Shown here: positions 48,131 to 58,816 of the stretch, piece by piece
Layout of the letters: the number at the start of each line of letters is the position of its first letter
Position numbering within the stretch: the first letter of the stretch is position 1
From: Anthropogastromicrobium aceti
GTDB taxonomy: Bacteria > Bacillota > Clostridia > Lachnospirales > Lachnospiraceae
DNA length: 64,000 nucleotides
Strand: one strand, 5' to 3'
NCBI RefSeq assembly: GCF_025567095.1
Contig: NZ_JAOQJH010000017.1
Made by a program: the position numbers and the translations under genes
The notes under the pieces: generated by a model
The model's input: only the letters and a program-made list of their open reading frames with translations
Told to the model about the DNA's origin: nothing
Database searches by the model: none

Positions 48131-50614
48131 ATGAAAAAACAAATTATACTTTTTGTGCTCCTGTTGTCGCTTATGACAGCAGGAGTTTTTCCTTTACAGA
48201 ATACGATTGGCTATGCAAGCGAGTCATCAGGAAGAAAGATCGTGACTATTGTTTTTGATGATTCCTTTAGTATGGCAAATGAGAATCGCTACTCGAATGC
48301 TAATTATGCGATTCAGGCATTTATTGCGCTTTTAAATGAAGAGGATGAACTTCATTTAATTTATATGAGTGATGCTGCAAGACAGCTGGCGGCGCAGCCG
48401 GGGAATTTTGATCCGTCAGCGATTGCAAAAGATATTGACCTGACAAATCCGCAATCAGGTGCTGATCAGGTGAGAAATAATCCGTGGCAGGGTGCAGGAA
48501 CACCGTTTGGTGCAGTGCAGATGGGATATAATGAATTAGTATCTCATGAAGATACTGATTCTTCCACACAATATTATTTGATTGTATTGTCAGATGGTGG
48601 TTTTATGGACGATGCGACAAATCAGATTACGATTGACACTGGGACTGTGCAGGGACAGTTTGAATCATTTTATGGAACCTTGATGCCAAACCAGACACAT
48701 ATGAATACATATTATCTGGCAATTGGTGCAGAGGCAGTGGCGCTTACTGATAGGCCAGATCTTAACTTTCATGCGCAGACGGCGTCAGATGGCCAGAGTA
48801 TGATTCATGCAATAGGAGCGTTAGCTGATACTATTTCAGGCCGCTATCGTCTTGATGCTTCAGAGATTTCTGTTTATGATACGCTTGTCAGTTTTACTAG
48901 CGAACTTCCATTAAAGAGTGTATCCTTTTTATCGCAGGGAAGAGAGGCAGCAGTATCTTCTGTCACTGGACCAAATGGCGAAAACTATGAAATAAGACGA
49001 AACGTGACTCTTGCACCAGATGGATATAATGCCGATCCATCACTTTTTGGAAATGCAATCGTGACTGATGCAGGTGGTGCGAATATGCCTGCAGGTACAT
49101 ATCAGGTGCAGTTTACAGCAGGAGTTGATCCGGCCAGTCTGAATGTTATGATTGAGCCGGCTGTGGAGTGCCGTCTGGCTGTACAACATAATGGGGAGAC
49201 AGTTTCGGCAGAAAAATTAGCAGAAATTCCAGAGGGTGAGACAGTGACGATCACGGCGCAGGCTGTTGAGAGCGGAACCGATACGGTGGTTGATAGTTCT
49301 TTTTTGGAGGAAGGAACTGCCAATACACTTGTCTACGAGGTAGATGGAAATGAGATTATACGTTCCGATACAGGTGAGCTGACGATCACTTTACAGCTTG
49401 GTGAGGGGCGCATAAGCGGACAAATTCAGATGCCAGGATTTTTGCCAAAGACGGCAGATGAGCGTTTTACGACAAAGTCAAAAGTTGTATATCGTGTAGA
49501 ATCAGATGCAGCTGATGTATCTGTGCGTCAGAATGAGTTAGATTCCTGTGAAGAAATTCGTTTTTACCTTACAGCAGATGGCGTGAAAATGAGTGCTGAT
49601 GAAGCAAAGAATTACCCGCTTTCCACGCCAGTATTAACTGGTGCAGAGGTGGAGTATGAGTGGTACCAGGATGAGGATAGTGGTGAGTGGATTTTTAAGC
49701 CAAAGGGTGAAACAGACAGTACTGGCACACTTACGGTTTATGTAGAAAATGAAGAATTAGAGGCATCAGGTCAGGCAGTTATTGATGTGATTCCAAGAAT
49801 ACATTATCAGATTATACAGATTGGTGGACAGGATGCTCATGCAGCTCAGACATCTCTTGGGCAAATGGAGCCAATAAAGTTTCAGATTACAGCTGATGCA
49901 GAGGTACTTGATAGGGCAGCAATTGATGCGTTAAAGACAAAGCCTGCTTTAGCTGTTAAGATGACAGACAGCTCATTTTTTATATGGAAAACAGGCGAAA
50001 AAAGAAATGGCATTTCTGGACGGTGGTATATTGAAGATGATGGAACATGTGTATACCAGCCGAAAGGCCTAAGCTGGTTTTATGGAACTGGAGAAGTGGC
50101 ACTGACACTCTCTGAGGAGGCATCGTGTACGGCAGTCTTTACAATAGAGGAAAGAAGTTTTCTTTATTGGATACCGATTGGTTTTGTCTTATTCTCACTT
50201 TTTCTTCTCTGGTGTATCATAGGGTGGATTCGTCAGCCTAAATTCAATAATCAGATTATGGAGATTGTGGTATATACAAAGTTTGGAAGTGCAATTCAGG
50301 AATCACCGCGCATCAAGGTTATGAAGCGTCGCATCGGATTAATCCCGTATCGTGCATGTCGCATGCGTGTAGGTGATCTAGTATTTATTGCAGCGCCAGG
50401 TCGAAAAATCGTACTAGATAAGGATTGTGTGAGAGGACGTGTTGTATATTCAGGTAAGGTTCGGTTTATGGGAAGAAGTGCAGGAAACATGAAACGTTTG
50501 CTTCGTATGATGGAACCGGCAAAGCGTGATGTGCGCATGGTGCGCGGCATGGAACTTTATGTGGCACCAGATAAAAATGCGCAGGCGCTGACTGGATACC
50601 GTATTACAGGGTAA
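48131..50614 (+). CDS. secreted/membrane vWA-domain protein
   Basis: An 827-residue protein with a signal peptide (residues ~1-30, ILFVLLLSLMTAGVFPL), an extracytoplasmic vWA domain starting at VTIVFDDSFSM (MIDAS D-x-S-x-S) and extending to ~235, several beta-sandwich-like repeats (~240-670), one TM at ~677-700 and a cytosolic C-terminus of ~125 residues. The vWA domain would bind a protein or glycan outside the cell and signal or anchor to the cytosolic tubulin-like partner encoded next. RBS GGGGAGG. First gene of a four-gene operon. Confidence 0.8.
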   Translation: MKKQIILFVLLLSLMTAGVFPLQNTIGYASESSGRKIVTIVFDDSFSMANENRYSNANYAIQAFIALLNEEDELHLIYMSDAARQLAAQPGNFDPSAIAKDIDLTNPQSGADQVRNNPWQGAGTPFGAVQMGYNELVSHEDTDSSTQYYLIVLSDGGFMDDATNQITIDTGTVQGQFESFYGTLMPNQTHMNTYYLAIGAEAVALTDRPDLNFHAQTASDGQSMIHAIGALADTISGRYRLDASEISVYDTLVSFTSELPLKSVSFLSQGREAAVSSVTGPNGENYEIRRNVTLAPDGYNADPSLFGNAIVTDAGGANMPAGTYQVQFTAGVDPASLNVMIEPAVECRLAVQHNGETVSAEKLAEIPEGETVTITAQAVESGTDTVVDSSFLEEGTANTLVYEVDGNEIIRSDTGELTITLQLGEGRISGQIQMPGFLPKTADERFTTKSKVVYRVESDAADVSVRQNELDSCEEIRFYLTADGVKMSADEAKNYPLSTPVLTGAEVEYEWYQDEDSGEWIFKPKGETDSTGTLTVYVENEELEASGQAVIDVIPRIHYQIIQIGGQDAHAAQTSLGQMEPIKFQITADAEVLDRAAIDALKTKPALAVKMTDSSFFIWKTGEKRNGISGRWYIEDDGTCVYQPKGLSWFYGTGEVALTLSEEASCTAVFTIEERSFLYWIPIGFVLFSLFLLWCIIGWIRQPKFNNQIMEIVVYTKFGSAIQESPRIKVMKRRIGLIPYRACRMRVGDLVFIAAPGRKIVLDKDCVRGRVVYSGKVRFMGRSAGNMKRLLRMMEPAKRDVRMVRGMELYVAPDKNAQALTGYRITG

Positions 50615-50624
50615 GCAGAAAGGT

Positions 50625-53600
50625 ATGGGTATTGGTATGGATGCATATGAGCAGATGGGAAGAGAACTTTTTGAAAAAAGTCAGGGTGCACCGATATTGC
50701 TGATTGGTATGGGCGGTGTCGGAGGACGCATTGTGGCACAGATAGATAAAATGTTAGCAAAGGATTCACCAAGGCGCGATAAGGTGGCGATTCTTGCGAT
50801 TGACACAAATGTAAAGGATCTTCGAAAGCTGCGTGAGCAGGGAATAGAGACAATTCAGATCAGCGATGAGCGTCTGGTTCGTCAATATTTGAAGGATCAT
50901 CCTCAGTATATGAGTTGGTTTCCGAATAACATTTTTTTGAATAACAGAGGAATGCTTGAGGGCGCCGGACAGATTAGAGCAATATCTAGACTCGCAGCAC
51001 TAGCTGCTGAGGAAGAAGGAAAGTTTCGCCCGATTGAAGAGGCAGTCAGAAAAATTGCAGCTGTCACGGGAAGTGGATTAAAGGAAAATATCATGACGAT
51101 GGTTGTCGGATCAATATGCGGCGGTACAGGAGCAGGCATGTTTATCCAGATCCCATTTTATGTTAAAAAAATCATTCAAAAGGTGCTTGCAATTCCAAAT
51201 GTGATGGTTAGAGGCATGTTTTTGGGACCTGATATTATGGCTCCTATTCAGCCTGGAGATTTAAATCGTCAGGCTGTATATGTTAATGCATATGCCTGCC
51301 TAAAAGAATTAAATGCGTTTTATTTATTGCAGAGACGTGATGCTTCATCGTCACTTCTTCGCATGGAATATTATGATTACGGAGAAAATGAGGATCTTGA
51401 GGCAGAGGTGATGGAGTCGCGCCAGATGTATCAGGCAATTGCAAAGGATCTTTCGTCAAAGGGCGTGGCTGTATTAGATGAAGAAATACCAGAGGAGGTA
51501 CAGGAGGAATATCTAAAGCGAAACGGAACTATTCCATATGATCATCTGTTTTTATTTGACAGCAGCTTTAATGGCGGCACGATTGGACAAAAGCAGCTGG
51601 CAGAGGTAGAGCGCATGATTGCGTCCATGGCATATGTGCATCTGCTTACAGATGTAGGAGAAAATGCGCTGTCTGTTGAGGATAATTTTATTCTTTCCAC
51701 GATTGGAAGCAATGGTATGGCTCGCTTTGGAAGCGCAGGTCTTTGCAAGATTATTTATCCAGGCGAGCAGATCATGCAGTATTGCTCAATGAGATGGATT
51801 ACAGAGCTTGTTGATTCTTATTGGATGCGTATTGATAAGCGCTTTGAAGAAGAACTTATTCTGGCAAGGGAAGAACAGGCAATGAATCCGCGTATTCAGC
51901 TGCCTGGAATTATCGAGCGTTATCAGGAGATTTTTTTGGAGGAGACATCAGGAGAACATGCAAGTATGGCATCCTTATATGCTCAGGTTTTCATGCAGAG
52001 TGATGATGGAACAGATTTTTCGCTTGCAGATCGCTTTTTGGAGCAGATTGAGGAGATGATAGAGAATGCAACTTCAAAGGAAAGCCTGCAGCGCCTTGGA
52101 GAATCCTGTATGGATATTTCTATTGATCAATGGATTCAGTCACCGGAAGCAGCAAGACAGGGGGTAGCAACAAATAAGCAGTCAATTAGAAATTATAGGG
52201 CTGCTGTCATGAAGGTTATTGATGATACGAAATATTCACTTCCAAACCAAATGATTCCGGCAACGCTTAGCGCAATGATTCAGATGAGTGACCGTGACAG
52301 CTGTATTTCTCAGATTCTTGGACGTGTGCATCCGATTGCGGCTCGTTATCTTTTGTATGCGATTTTAGAGCAGACTGCAGCACGGGCAAGAGAGGCAAAT
52401 GAGGATTGCTTTGGACTTGAGCTTGATCTGATAAACACGGCAGATTATGATATAAGCGGCAAAAATCCAGGGCTTCCGATAGAGGCTATTCTTGGAAAAA
52501 GGATGAACCGCAAACAAATGCGTCAGGTACTTGAGGTGTATGAGGATGCATCTGGAAGAACAGCTGCAAATTTGACTGCATATTTGTCGGCACAGCTGCG
52601 CGCAAATGTTTATGAGACGCTGCAAAAACGTCTTGAAAAGCTGTGTGATCTGTACAGACGTTTTTTCAATGTATTAGAAAGCTCTACGGAGGATCTTAGA
52701 AGACAGATTCGTGAGCTCAAAACGATGGGAAGACAGTCATCTGTAGGAGAACAATATATTTGCTGCAGTGAATCGTGTCTGGAAGCATTATATGAAAGAT
52801 TTGCTCTTATGTGTCAGAATACAGGTGCCGAGCTTCCGCAGGAGTCGGCAAGAATGATCCTTCGAAATATTTACGGGGAGATGGAGCTGGAATTAAAGAA
52901 AAACAATATGGAAGACCGCCGCAGAGAAGATATGGCTTATAATAACCGCATGAGGACGATATTTAATCAGGCAGTGGCAGAGGTGATGCAGCAAAAAGCG
53001 CGTGAGCAGGCTTCTTCTGTGGTGGAAATAAGTATATATGATGCATTTGCACTTGAGATGCAGACAGAGCTTGGCATTGTGCGTGAGCATGATCGTGCTC
53101 GTTATGATGCAATGCTGGATGCATGGATTAAAAGCAAGGTATCAGCTGCCATGACAATGGCGCAGCCTTGGATCGGCATATGCAATACAGTGGGTGCTAC
53201 AACTATGTCTGTTTATCTTGCAATGCATCCTGACAATGCTGTTAGAATGGATAATACACCATCTGTCGAGGCGACAGCAGCGCGTTATTTAAAAGAACGC
53301 ACAACACCACAGGGTCATGCAGTTACTGTGCTGATCCATGATAATTTCCGTCAGAATGAATTGATTTGCTATAAGGCACGCTACAACTTGCTCATTGAAA
53401 ATCTTGATAAATTCAAACGGGCAGGAGAGGCACATCGCTACTATGAGCAGCGAATCAATCGTATTGGTCAGCTGCCAGGTACGTCAAGAGAGTCTGAGAT
53501 CATTACTGTAATCAATCCTCATTTAAATAAATATTGGTGCGAGGAGGGCTTTCTTCCAAGTATTTATCCATCGCAGCGAATTGTGGATGAAAAAAATAAC

Positions 53601-54323
53601 ATGCGAGCCTTTTTCTATGCACTAACACTTGAAAAGCCTTGCTGTGTACGTTTGAAAAATACTAAGGGAAAAATATCATGGTGGTTTCTTCGTGGTATGG
53701 ATACGATTCGCGTCAAGGCAGCAGGTGTCCCAATTGGAAGTTCTTATGCAGATCTGTATGAAGCGATGAAATTTAACAGGGATATGAAATATACACTTTT
53801 ATATTATGGAAAAAATCATTTGCATCGTATAAAGGCTCAAAGCATGCAGGATCAGCTAGAACAGGAAATTTACACGCAGCCGATAATTGCCGATATGATT
53901 CAGCAGGAGAAGGAGCCAGACGATGAAAATATGCTTGATATTTTTGAAAAGATGTCAAGAAGTATGGAAAGTGCACAGTTTAATCGTTTGTTAGAGGGAT
54001 TGGCACAGTTTATTCGTGAGTATTGTGAGTACATGTTTGATAAGGACGAGGTCAAGGTAATATACGCATGCCGAAATATAAGAAATGCTATTGCAACATT
54101 CTCAAAGCTTTATCAAAGAAGCAAACAGGAAAAGCTTACATACAGAGAAGAACATTTATTGTCAGTTTTCCTTGAGCTTTATGAAGAAGATGACATGGCA
54201 GATTCAAACGCAGGATTAAGCAAAGTCCTTTATGATACTGATGATCCGGATGCAGAAGCTGCAGTCGCAAAAGATGAGCCAGGTGAGAAAATTTTTACAG
54301 ATGATTATGATGATCTTGCCTAA
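50625..54323 (+). CDS. large tubulin/FtsZ-like GTPase (Tubulin_2 family)
   Basis: A 1232-residue cytosolic protein. The N-terminal ~450 residues have a tubulin/FtsZ fold: the first nucleotide loop ILLIGMGGVGGRIVAQI at ~25, AIDTN (as in FtsZ), and the tubulin signature SICGGTGAGMF at ~163-173. The remaining ~780 residues are mostly helical, with a long charged C-terminal region, and I do not recognise them. Tubulin_2/FtsZ-like-1 proteins were proposed to act in membrane remodelling with vWA and membrane partners (Makarova and Koonin). It starts 10 bases after the vWA gene and should form filaments or rings under the membrane; assembly is inferred. Confidence 0.8.
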   Translation: MGIGMDAYEQMGRELFEKSQGAPILLIGMGGVGGRIVAQIDKMLAKDSPRRDKVAILAIDTNVKDLRKLREQGIETIQISDERLVRQYLKDHPQYMSWFPNNIFLNNRGMLEGAGQIRAISRLAALAAEEEGKFRPIEEAVRKIAAVTGSGLKENIMTMVVGSICGGTGAGMFIQIPFYVKKIIQKVLAIPNVMVRGMFLGPDIMAPIQPGDLNRQAVYVNAYACLKELNAFYLLQRRDASSSLLRMEYYDYGENEDLEAEVMESRQMYQAIAKDLSSKGVAVLDEEIPEEVQEEYLKRNGTIPYDHLFLFDSSFNGGTIGQKQLAEVERMIASMAYVHLLTDVGENALSVEDNFILSTIGSNGMARFGSAGLCKIIYPGEQIMQYCSMRWITELVDSYWMRIDKRFEEELILAREEQAMNPRIQLPGIIERYQEIFLEETSGEHASMASLYAQVFMQSDDGTDFSLADRFLEQIEEMIENATSKESLQRLGESCMDISIDQWIQSPEAARQGVATNKQSIRNYRAAVMKVIDDTKYSLPNQMIPATLSAMIQMSDRDSCISQILGRVHPIAARYLLYAILEQTAARAREANEDCFGLELDLINTADYDISGKNPGLPIEAILGKRMNRKQMRQVLEVYEDASGRTAANLTAYLSAQLRANVYETLQKRLEKLCDLYRRFFNVLESSTEDLRRQIRELKTMGRQSSVGEQYICCSESCLEALYERFALMCQNTGAELPQESARMILRNIYGEMELELKKNNMEDRRREDMAYNNRMRTIFNQAVAEVMQQKAREQASSVVEISIYDAFALEMQTELGIVREHDRARYDAMLDAWIKSKVSAAMTMAQPWIGICNTVGATTMSVYLAMHPDNAVRMDNTPSVEATAARYLKERTTPQGHAVTVLIHDNFRQNELICYKARYNLLIENLDKFKRAGEAHRYYEQRINRIGQLPGTSRESEIITVINPHLNKYWCEEGFLPSIYPSQRIVDEKNNMRAFFYALTLEKPCCVRLKNTKGKISWWFLRGMDTIRVKAAGVPIGSSYADLYEAMKFNRDMKYTLLYYGKNHLHRIKAQSMQDQLEQEIYTQPIIADMIQQEKEPDDENMLDIFEKMSRSMESAQFNRLLEGLAQFIREYCEYMFDKDEVKVIYACRNIRNAIATFSKLYQRSKQEKLTYREEHLLSVFLELYEEDDMADSNAGLSKVLYDTDDPDAEAAVAKDEPGEKIFTDDYDDLA

Positions 54324-54356
54324 ACAAAGGCAGCGCTATAGTAAGGGGGTGAAAAA

Positions 54357-56468
54357 ATGCTGTATGTGGTGAATGTGGAAGCGTGTATTCATCAGGAAAA
54401 TTATGGTATTTTTTTCTATGAGCCTGCAGCAAAGCAAAAGATAGAGCTGTTTGAGGCAAAATGGACATTTGAGTCACTGACAGATGTGTTTTCACAAATT
54501 GCAGCGCATATAAACCGTCGCGAGTTTGAAGATAATGATTATCAGGTCATCGTATGTGTAAGAAAACATAAAAGAGCATCAAGACATCAGATGAATGCTC
54601 AGCTTATATGGCATGACACAACACTATATGCAAAGACACTCACAGCAAGAGCACTTGAGCAGTCTGGTATGACATCTGTACTGACTTCATCGTATACAAG
54701 AAAAATAAAAATTGTTTTTCAGTCTGAGCAGGAATATTTTGGAAGTGCACAGCAGATAAGCAGCTGGGAGGAGGAACAGGAAGGTCTTAGATCCTTTTTA
54801 GGAAGTCTGCAGGTTGCGTGTGAGGCTATACAAAATAATCAGAGTGATCATGAAGATATGTCTGGTGAGAAAAATTCATATGTCATGGTAGACAGCTTTG
54901 GACTGCCATCAGTGCTTACTCCTAAGGAGTGGGAGAATACTCTTTTTCAGGCGCTTAATGTTGCAGTGCTTAACGCAAAGAGGGAATCTTCACAGACATG
55001 GCTTCAAAGAAGGATTCTTTCTGTAATAGAGGAAGAAAAGCTGCTTGACGAGAAAGTGAGAATGCCAGAGGAGGAACTTCCACAGATTGATAATATAAAT
55101 TCGCCAGATGAAATATCAGATGACAATTATGGCGAATATATAAGCCATCGTCTTAGAAGTGTAATCGAAGGAAGTCAGATAGGGCGTGTATGTGAAGTTA
55201 TTTATTGGCCGGTTGCAGCAAATAGCAGCCAGGCGAGTACACTTGCTATGTTTGGGCTTGTGGAGCTTTTGTGTATGCAAAAAGAAATCACACAAGAAAG
55301 CATACAGCGTTATTTGACACAGGGAGATCCTCGTGCAGCCAAACAACTGCAGGAACACTTTTTGGATGTTCTGGATGGATACCGATATCAGCTTAGAAAA
55401 AAACGTCAGCAGATCATACGTGAAATTCAGGCAGAGCATGCAGACTTATATGCATCAAATGACCAAGAAACATCTTTTGAGCAGGAACAAAGGATTCATA
55501 TAGAACCTTTGATGGTTCCAAGTGCACCGCAGGAATATCAGGAGCATTTAAAAAATGTAAAGATGCAGCTTGACATCTGTGAGCTTTCTTTAAAAGAAGG
55601 AAAGAAAAGTGAGATGAAGGAGCGTATAGAGCAGGCCTTTGATATTCTTTTTAAGACAACAGATGGTTTAGAGGATGAGCTTGTGGCATATCAAAAGGCG
55701 GCAGCGAAGACACTTTATCGGGAGATAGAGCAGTCTGCTTCAATTGGTTTTGAATCAGTATCATCAGTAAATAAGCCAAGCAAAGCATCTATTCAAACAA
55801 AAAAAATACAGAAGCAAAATACAGAAGCATCTGCAAAGGAAATGATCACAAAATGGAAGCAAGATATGCAGTTTCTTGTGCACTGCGCAAAGCTTACAGG
55901 ATTCTTGCCATCATTTTTGTATCTGTGCGGCTGCATGGCATTTGCTGCAGGTGTCTATTTTCCAGTCCATAAGGGTGAAGGCGTACAGTCTGTGTATGCA
56001 GGTCTTTGCGCTATGGCTGTTATCATTATTTTTCTGGCGGTGGGCAGTTTTAATATTTCTGGCTATTTTATGAAGGAGATTCGTAAGAGCTATGCACATT
56101 TGCAAAACCAGATAGAGCAAGTTTTGAAGGCGTATCAATTTAGAGCACAGGATTATGAAAATTGTCTGAATGAATGGCTGTGTGAATTTAATAAGCAGCA
56201 GTTTAAGAATGATCAGGCACAAAAAAATCAAGGCAAAAATGAGCAGATATCAGCGCGTGCATGGCATCTTGCGAACATCAAGCGCATTTTAGATTTGCTG
56301 GATTCATTTGGGTTTGAGCAGAATAATCATGTGACTGTACAAACAGAAGATGCAGCGATTGCATCACGCATTGTGCAGCCAATGGATTATAGTCAAAAAG
56401 AGCTTGGAAACGAATGCTATTGGCCAGTTTGGACAGAAAATGAGATTGAAAGGGGGCAAGGAAGGTGA
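54357..56468 (+). CDS. membrane protein of tubulin-like operon (two TMs)
   Basis: A 703-residue protein without a recognised domain. Residues 1-130 look globular; residues ~330-490 are long charged helices, probably coiled coil (YRYQLRKKRQQIIREIQAEH). Two TMs at ~515-535 and ~548-570 are followed by a helical cytosolic tail of ~130 residues. With both ends probably cytosolic and a short outside loop, it could anchor the tubulin-like polymer to the membrane. RBS AAGGGGGTG. It overlaps the next gene by four bases. Confidence 0.7.
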   Translation: MLYVVNVEACIHQENYGIFFYEPAAKQKIELFEAKWTFESLTDVFSQIAAHINRREFEDNDYQVIVCVRKHKRASRHQMNAQLIWHDTTLYAKTLTARALEQSGMTSVLTSSYTRKIKIVFQSEQEYFGSAQQISSWEEEQEGLRSFLGSLQVACEAIQNNQSDHEDMSGEKNSYVMVDSFGLPSVLTPKEWENTLFQALNVAVLNAKRESSQTWLQRRILSVIEEEKLLDEKVRMPEEELPQIDNINSPDEISDDNYGEYISHRLRSVIEGSQIGRVCEVIYWPVAANSSQASTLAMFGLVELLCMQKEITQESIQRYLTQGDPRAAKQLQEHFLDVLDGYRYQLRKKRQQIIREIQAEHADLYASNDQETSFEQEQRIHIEPLMVPSAPQEYQEHLKNVKMQLDICELSLKEGKKSEMKERIEQAFDILFKTTDGLEDELVAYQKAAAKTLYREIEQSASIGFESVSSVNKPSKASIQTKKIQKQNTEASAKEMITKWKQDMQFLVHCAKLTGFLPSFLYLCGCMAFAAGVYFPVHKGEGVQSVYAGLCAMAVIIIFLAVGSFNISGYFMKEIRKSYAHLQNQIEQVLKAYQFRAQDYENCLNEWLCEFNKQQFKNDQAQKNQGKNEQISARAWHLANIKRILDLLDSFGFEQNNHVTVQTEDAAIASRIVQPMDYSQKELGNECYWPVWTENEIERGQGR

Positions 56469-58753
56469 AAGAAATTGTGACGATTATTTTTGCTTTATTA
56501 TTTCTGGCACTTGATTTGTCTCTGATTGTTTCAGTAAAGAGGCTCATAAAGGCAGGAAGCAAGATTCAGGGAGCAGCGGCAGCTGTCTGCTATGGAATTT
56601 TTGGTGTTGTGGCTGTATTTGCGTGCGGAATTGGAAGCGAAGGCATGTATCAGTCAATGAAAAAGACAGCATTGTTTTCTTATATAAAAACAAATTTTTT
56701 GTCTGGAAGCAATCCGCAGGTTTTATACTTTCTTTTTTATATACTGATGATTAATTTTGCAGTATGCATTGCTGGTCTTTTGATTTGGTGGTTTATTTTA
56801 CTTATGAGCAAATTGACATGCGTGCAAAATGCAGCCATATATATCAAAGAAAAAATGAGAAAACGTCCATTTACAACTATACTTGGTAAATGGATCTGGA
56901 ATCTTAGCAGTGCGATGCTCGTTTTATTTTTTATTCAAATTGTGTGCGGACTGATTGCAGTGTATGTGAAAATTCCAGAGTTTTCTTATATAAGAAAAAC
57001 ACAGTGGTTATACGGCTTTTTTAGGCTTACGTTTTTGATTAGTCTTGTAATGGCTGGTGTTGGCAGAGCACTTAGCTATGATGTCAAATGGTCACTTGAA
57101 CAGGGAGCACCACAAGAGTCAGCAACACAAAAAACTGAAAAAAAGCAAGCATCGTATGAGCGATTGCTTTTGGGTGTTAATCTGAGGGTGGCATCTGGAA
57201 GTGATTTGAAAATGGTGCTTCCAGATTATCTGTATGAATGCTTTCAAAGACGCCACAGAGTAGTCTTTCTATGCAGAGGAAAAGAAGAAAAATTGCATTG
57301 GCAGATGACTTTAACTGATATGCTTACAGGACGATTTGGTGAAATTTGCTTGATTAGAATTGGTGAAGCAATACACTTGAAGAATCGCGAAGATATTGAT
57401 ATACTTGTGGCAGATGCGGATGAATTTTTACATACAAATTTACAGCAAATTTGGCCGCAGTGGTTTTTTCAGGTTGGATTCGTCATTTTGTCTGATTCAC
57501 ATCGTTTTCTGGCAGATACGACACAGGCAGATGCTTTTTTTGCTCTTTGGAGACAGATGGCTAGTCAGGATTTTTTGCAAAGAAGCAGCAAATCTTCGAT
57601 TCAGTATTTATTTTTAGACTGTACAATGAGCGCACAGGAAAAAGAAGCACTTGTTTATTATGCAGGAGGCGATGTTGAAGATCAAGCTGATTGGGAAAAA
57701 GAAGCATCTAATGAGGAAAGCAGAGAATTAGTTCCATGGCTTGTTGTATCACAGGCAGGTCTTTACAGAAGATTACTTCTTTTAATGAAGACAGAAAATG
57801 GGGTGCCTGAGAGTTGGCTTATCAGACAAAAAAAGCGCTTTGGTATGGAGCATGCATCAACGGAGGAGTTTCTAAAAAACGTATTGTCAGCTGTTCTTCC
57901 AGACTATCCGGTGCAAAGCATCTATGATATCTTTTCATTTGAGGAGGAGCCAGCCTGGCCGCATGGCAAATGGAAAGTTCGCTTAAGCGATGCAGCAGCA
58001 GAGGCAATTTTGACAAGGAGAGACACAGAGAAAAAGCTTATCAGCACTCGACCAGGAATGATTCGCCTGCCGGATATAGTCTACGAAATGGAAGATGCGG
58101 CGCCGCTTGGAAGCAAGCTTGAGCAAAACAATTGGCGTATGCAGCTTTGTGAGGCAAAGATAAAACGAACATGCAGGGGTGTTTATTTTCTTGCAGAAAC
58201 AAGGAGTCTTTCTGATTATGATCATATGATACATGAGGAATATGAAGAAAAATCAGTATTTAGACAGCCTGATCAGTACGAGACAGTTTTTTTGCAGCTT
58301 ACAATTATGTGCAGTGAGAGTTCAGAGAAAAAACAGCTTGCGCAGTTATTGGCATCAGTTTGCAATGAAGTGTTATCGACCATCTTTCCTTATAATAAAG
58401 GGCAAATTACGGCATGTTATCGTGATGAGGATTCTTCTTTGGGAATTGTTCCTTTTATCAGACATAGTCAGACAAAGGAAAATATGTACCAGGATGCGTT
58501 TGTGATTGATCTTATCGAAAATCAGAGTGAGGAAGGACTTGCCGCCGCACTTTATAAAAACAGCAGTCTTCTTTTTATGCTGTGCAGGGAATGGCTAAGA
58601 CGCGCTGTAGATGATCCAAAGTCAAACGAGGCCGCGCTTGTAGATTATATGATGAAAGCACAGCAAACACAGCTGATGCTTCCTGCCGCATCTGAAAGTG
58701 CAGGACAGCTTGCAGGATTAGCGAAGCTTCTCTTGGGACTTTTGAGCGAGTAA
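56465..58753 (+). CDS. multi-TM membrane protein of tubulin-like operon
   Basis: A 762-residue protein starting with GTG in a GTGA overlap with the previous stop. About five TMs fill residues 1-205 (4-24, 36-57, 85-115, 142-167, 180-202). The remaining ~550 residues are cytosolic and look like a degenerate P-loop-type alpha/beta domain (HRVVFLCRGKEEKLHW, then DIDILVADADEFLH), without an intact Walker A. The arrangement recalls a membrane platform with an inactive NTPase-like head. Last gene of the operon. Confidence 0.65.
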   Translation: MKEIVTIIFALLFLALDLSLIVSVKRLIKAGSKIQGAAAAVCYGIFGVVAVFACGIGSEGMYQSMKKTALFSYIKTNFLSGSNPQVLYFLFYILMINFAVCIAGLLIWWFILLMSKLTCVQNAAIYIKEKMRKRPFTTILGKWIWNLSSAMLVLFFIQIVCGLIAVYVKIPEFSYIRKTQWLYGFFRLTFLISLVMAGVGRALSYDVKWSLEQGAPQESATQKTEKKQASYERLLLGVNLRVASGSDLKMVLPDYLYECFQRRHRVVFLCRGKEEKLHWQMTLTDMLTGRFGEICLIRIGEAIHLKNREDIDILVADADEFLHTNLQQIWPQWFFQVGFVILSDSHRFLADTTQADAFFALWRQMASQDFLQRSSKSSIQYLFLDCTMSAQEKEALVYYAGGDVEDQADWEKEASNEESRELVPWLVVSQAGLYRRLLLLMKTENGVPESWLIRQKKRFGMEHASTEEFLKNVLSAVLPDYPVQSIYDIFSFEEEPAWPHGKWKVRLSDAAAEAILTRRDTEKKLISTRPGMIRLPDIVYEMEDAAPLGSKLEQNNWRMQLCEAKIKRTCRGVYFLAETRSLSDYDHMIHEEYEEKSVFRQPDQYETVFLQLTIMCSESSEKKQLAQLLASVCNEVLSTIFPYNKGQITACYRDEDSSLGIVPFIRHSQTKENMYQDAFVIDLIENQSEEGLAAALYKNSSLLFMLCREWLRRAVDDPKSNEAALVDYMMKAQQTQLMLPAASESAGQLAGLAKLLLGLLSE

Positions 58754-58816
58754 ACATGATTGTCACCTGCCAGCCAAATAGCGATGAACAGCTAGAAAAT
58801 TAGGAGGAAAACAAAA

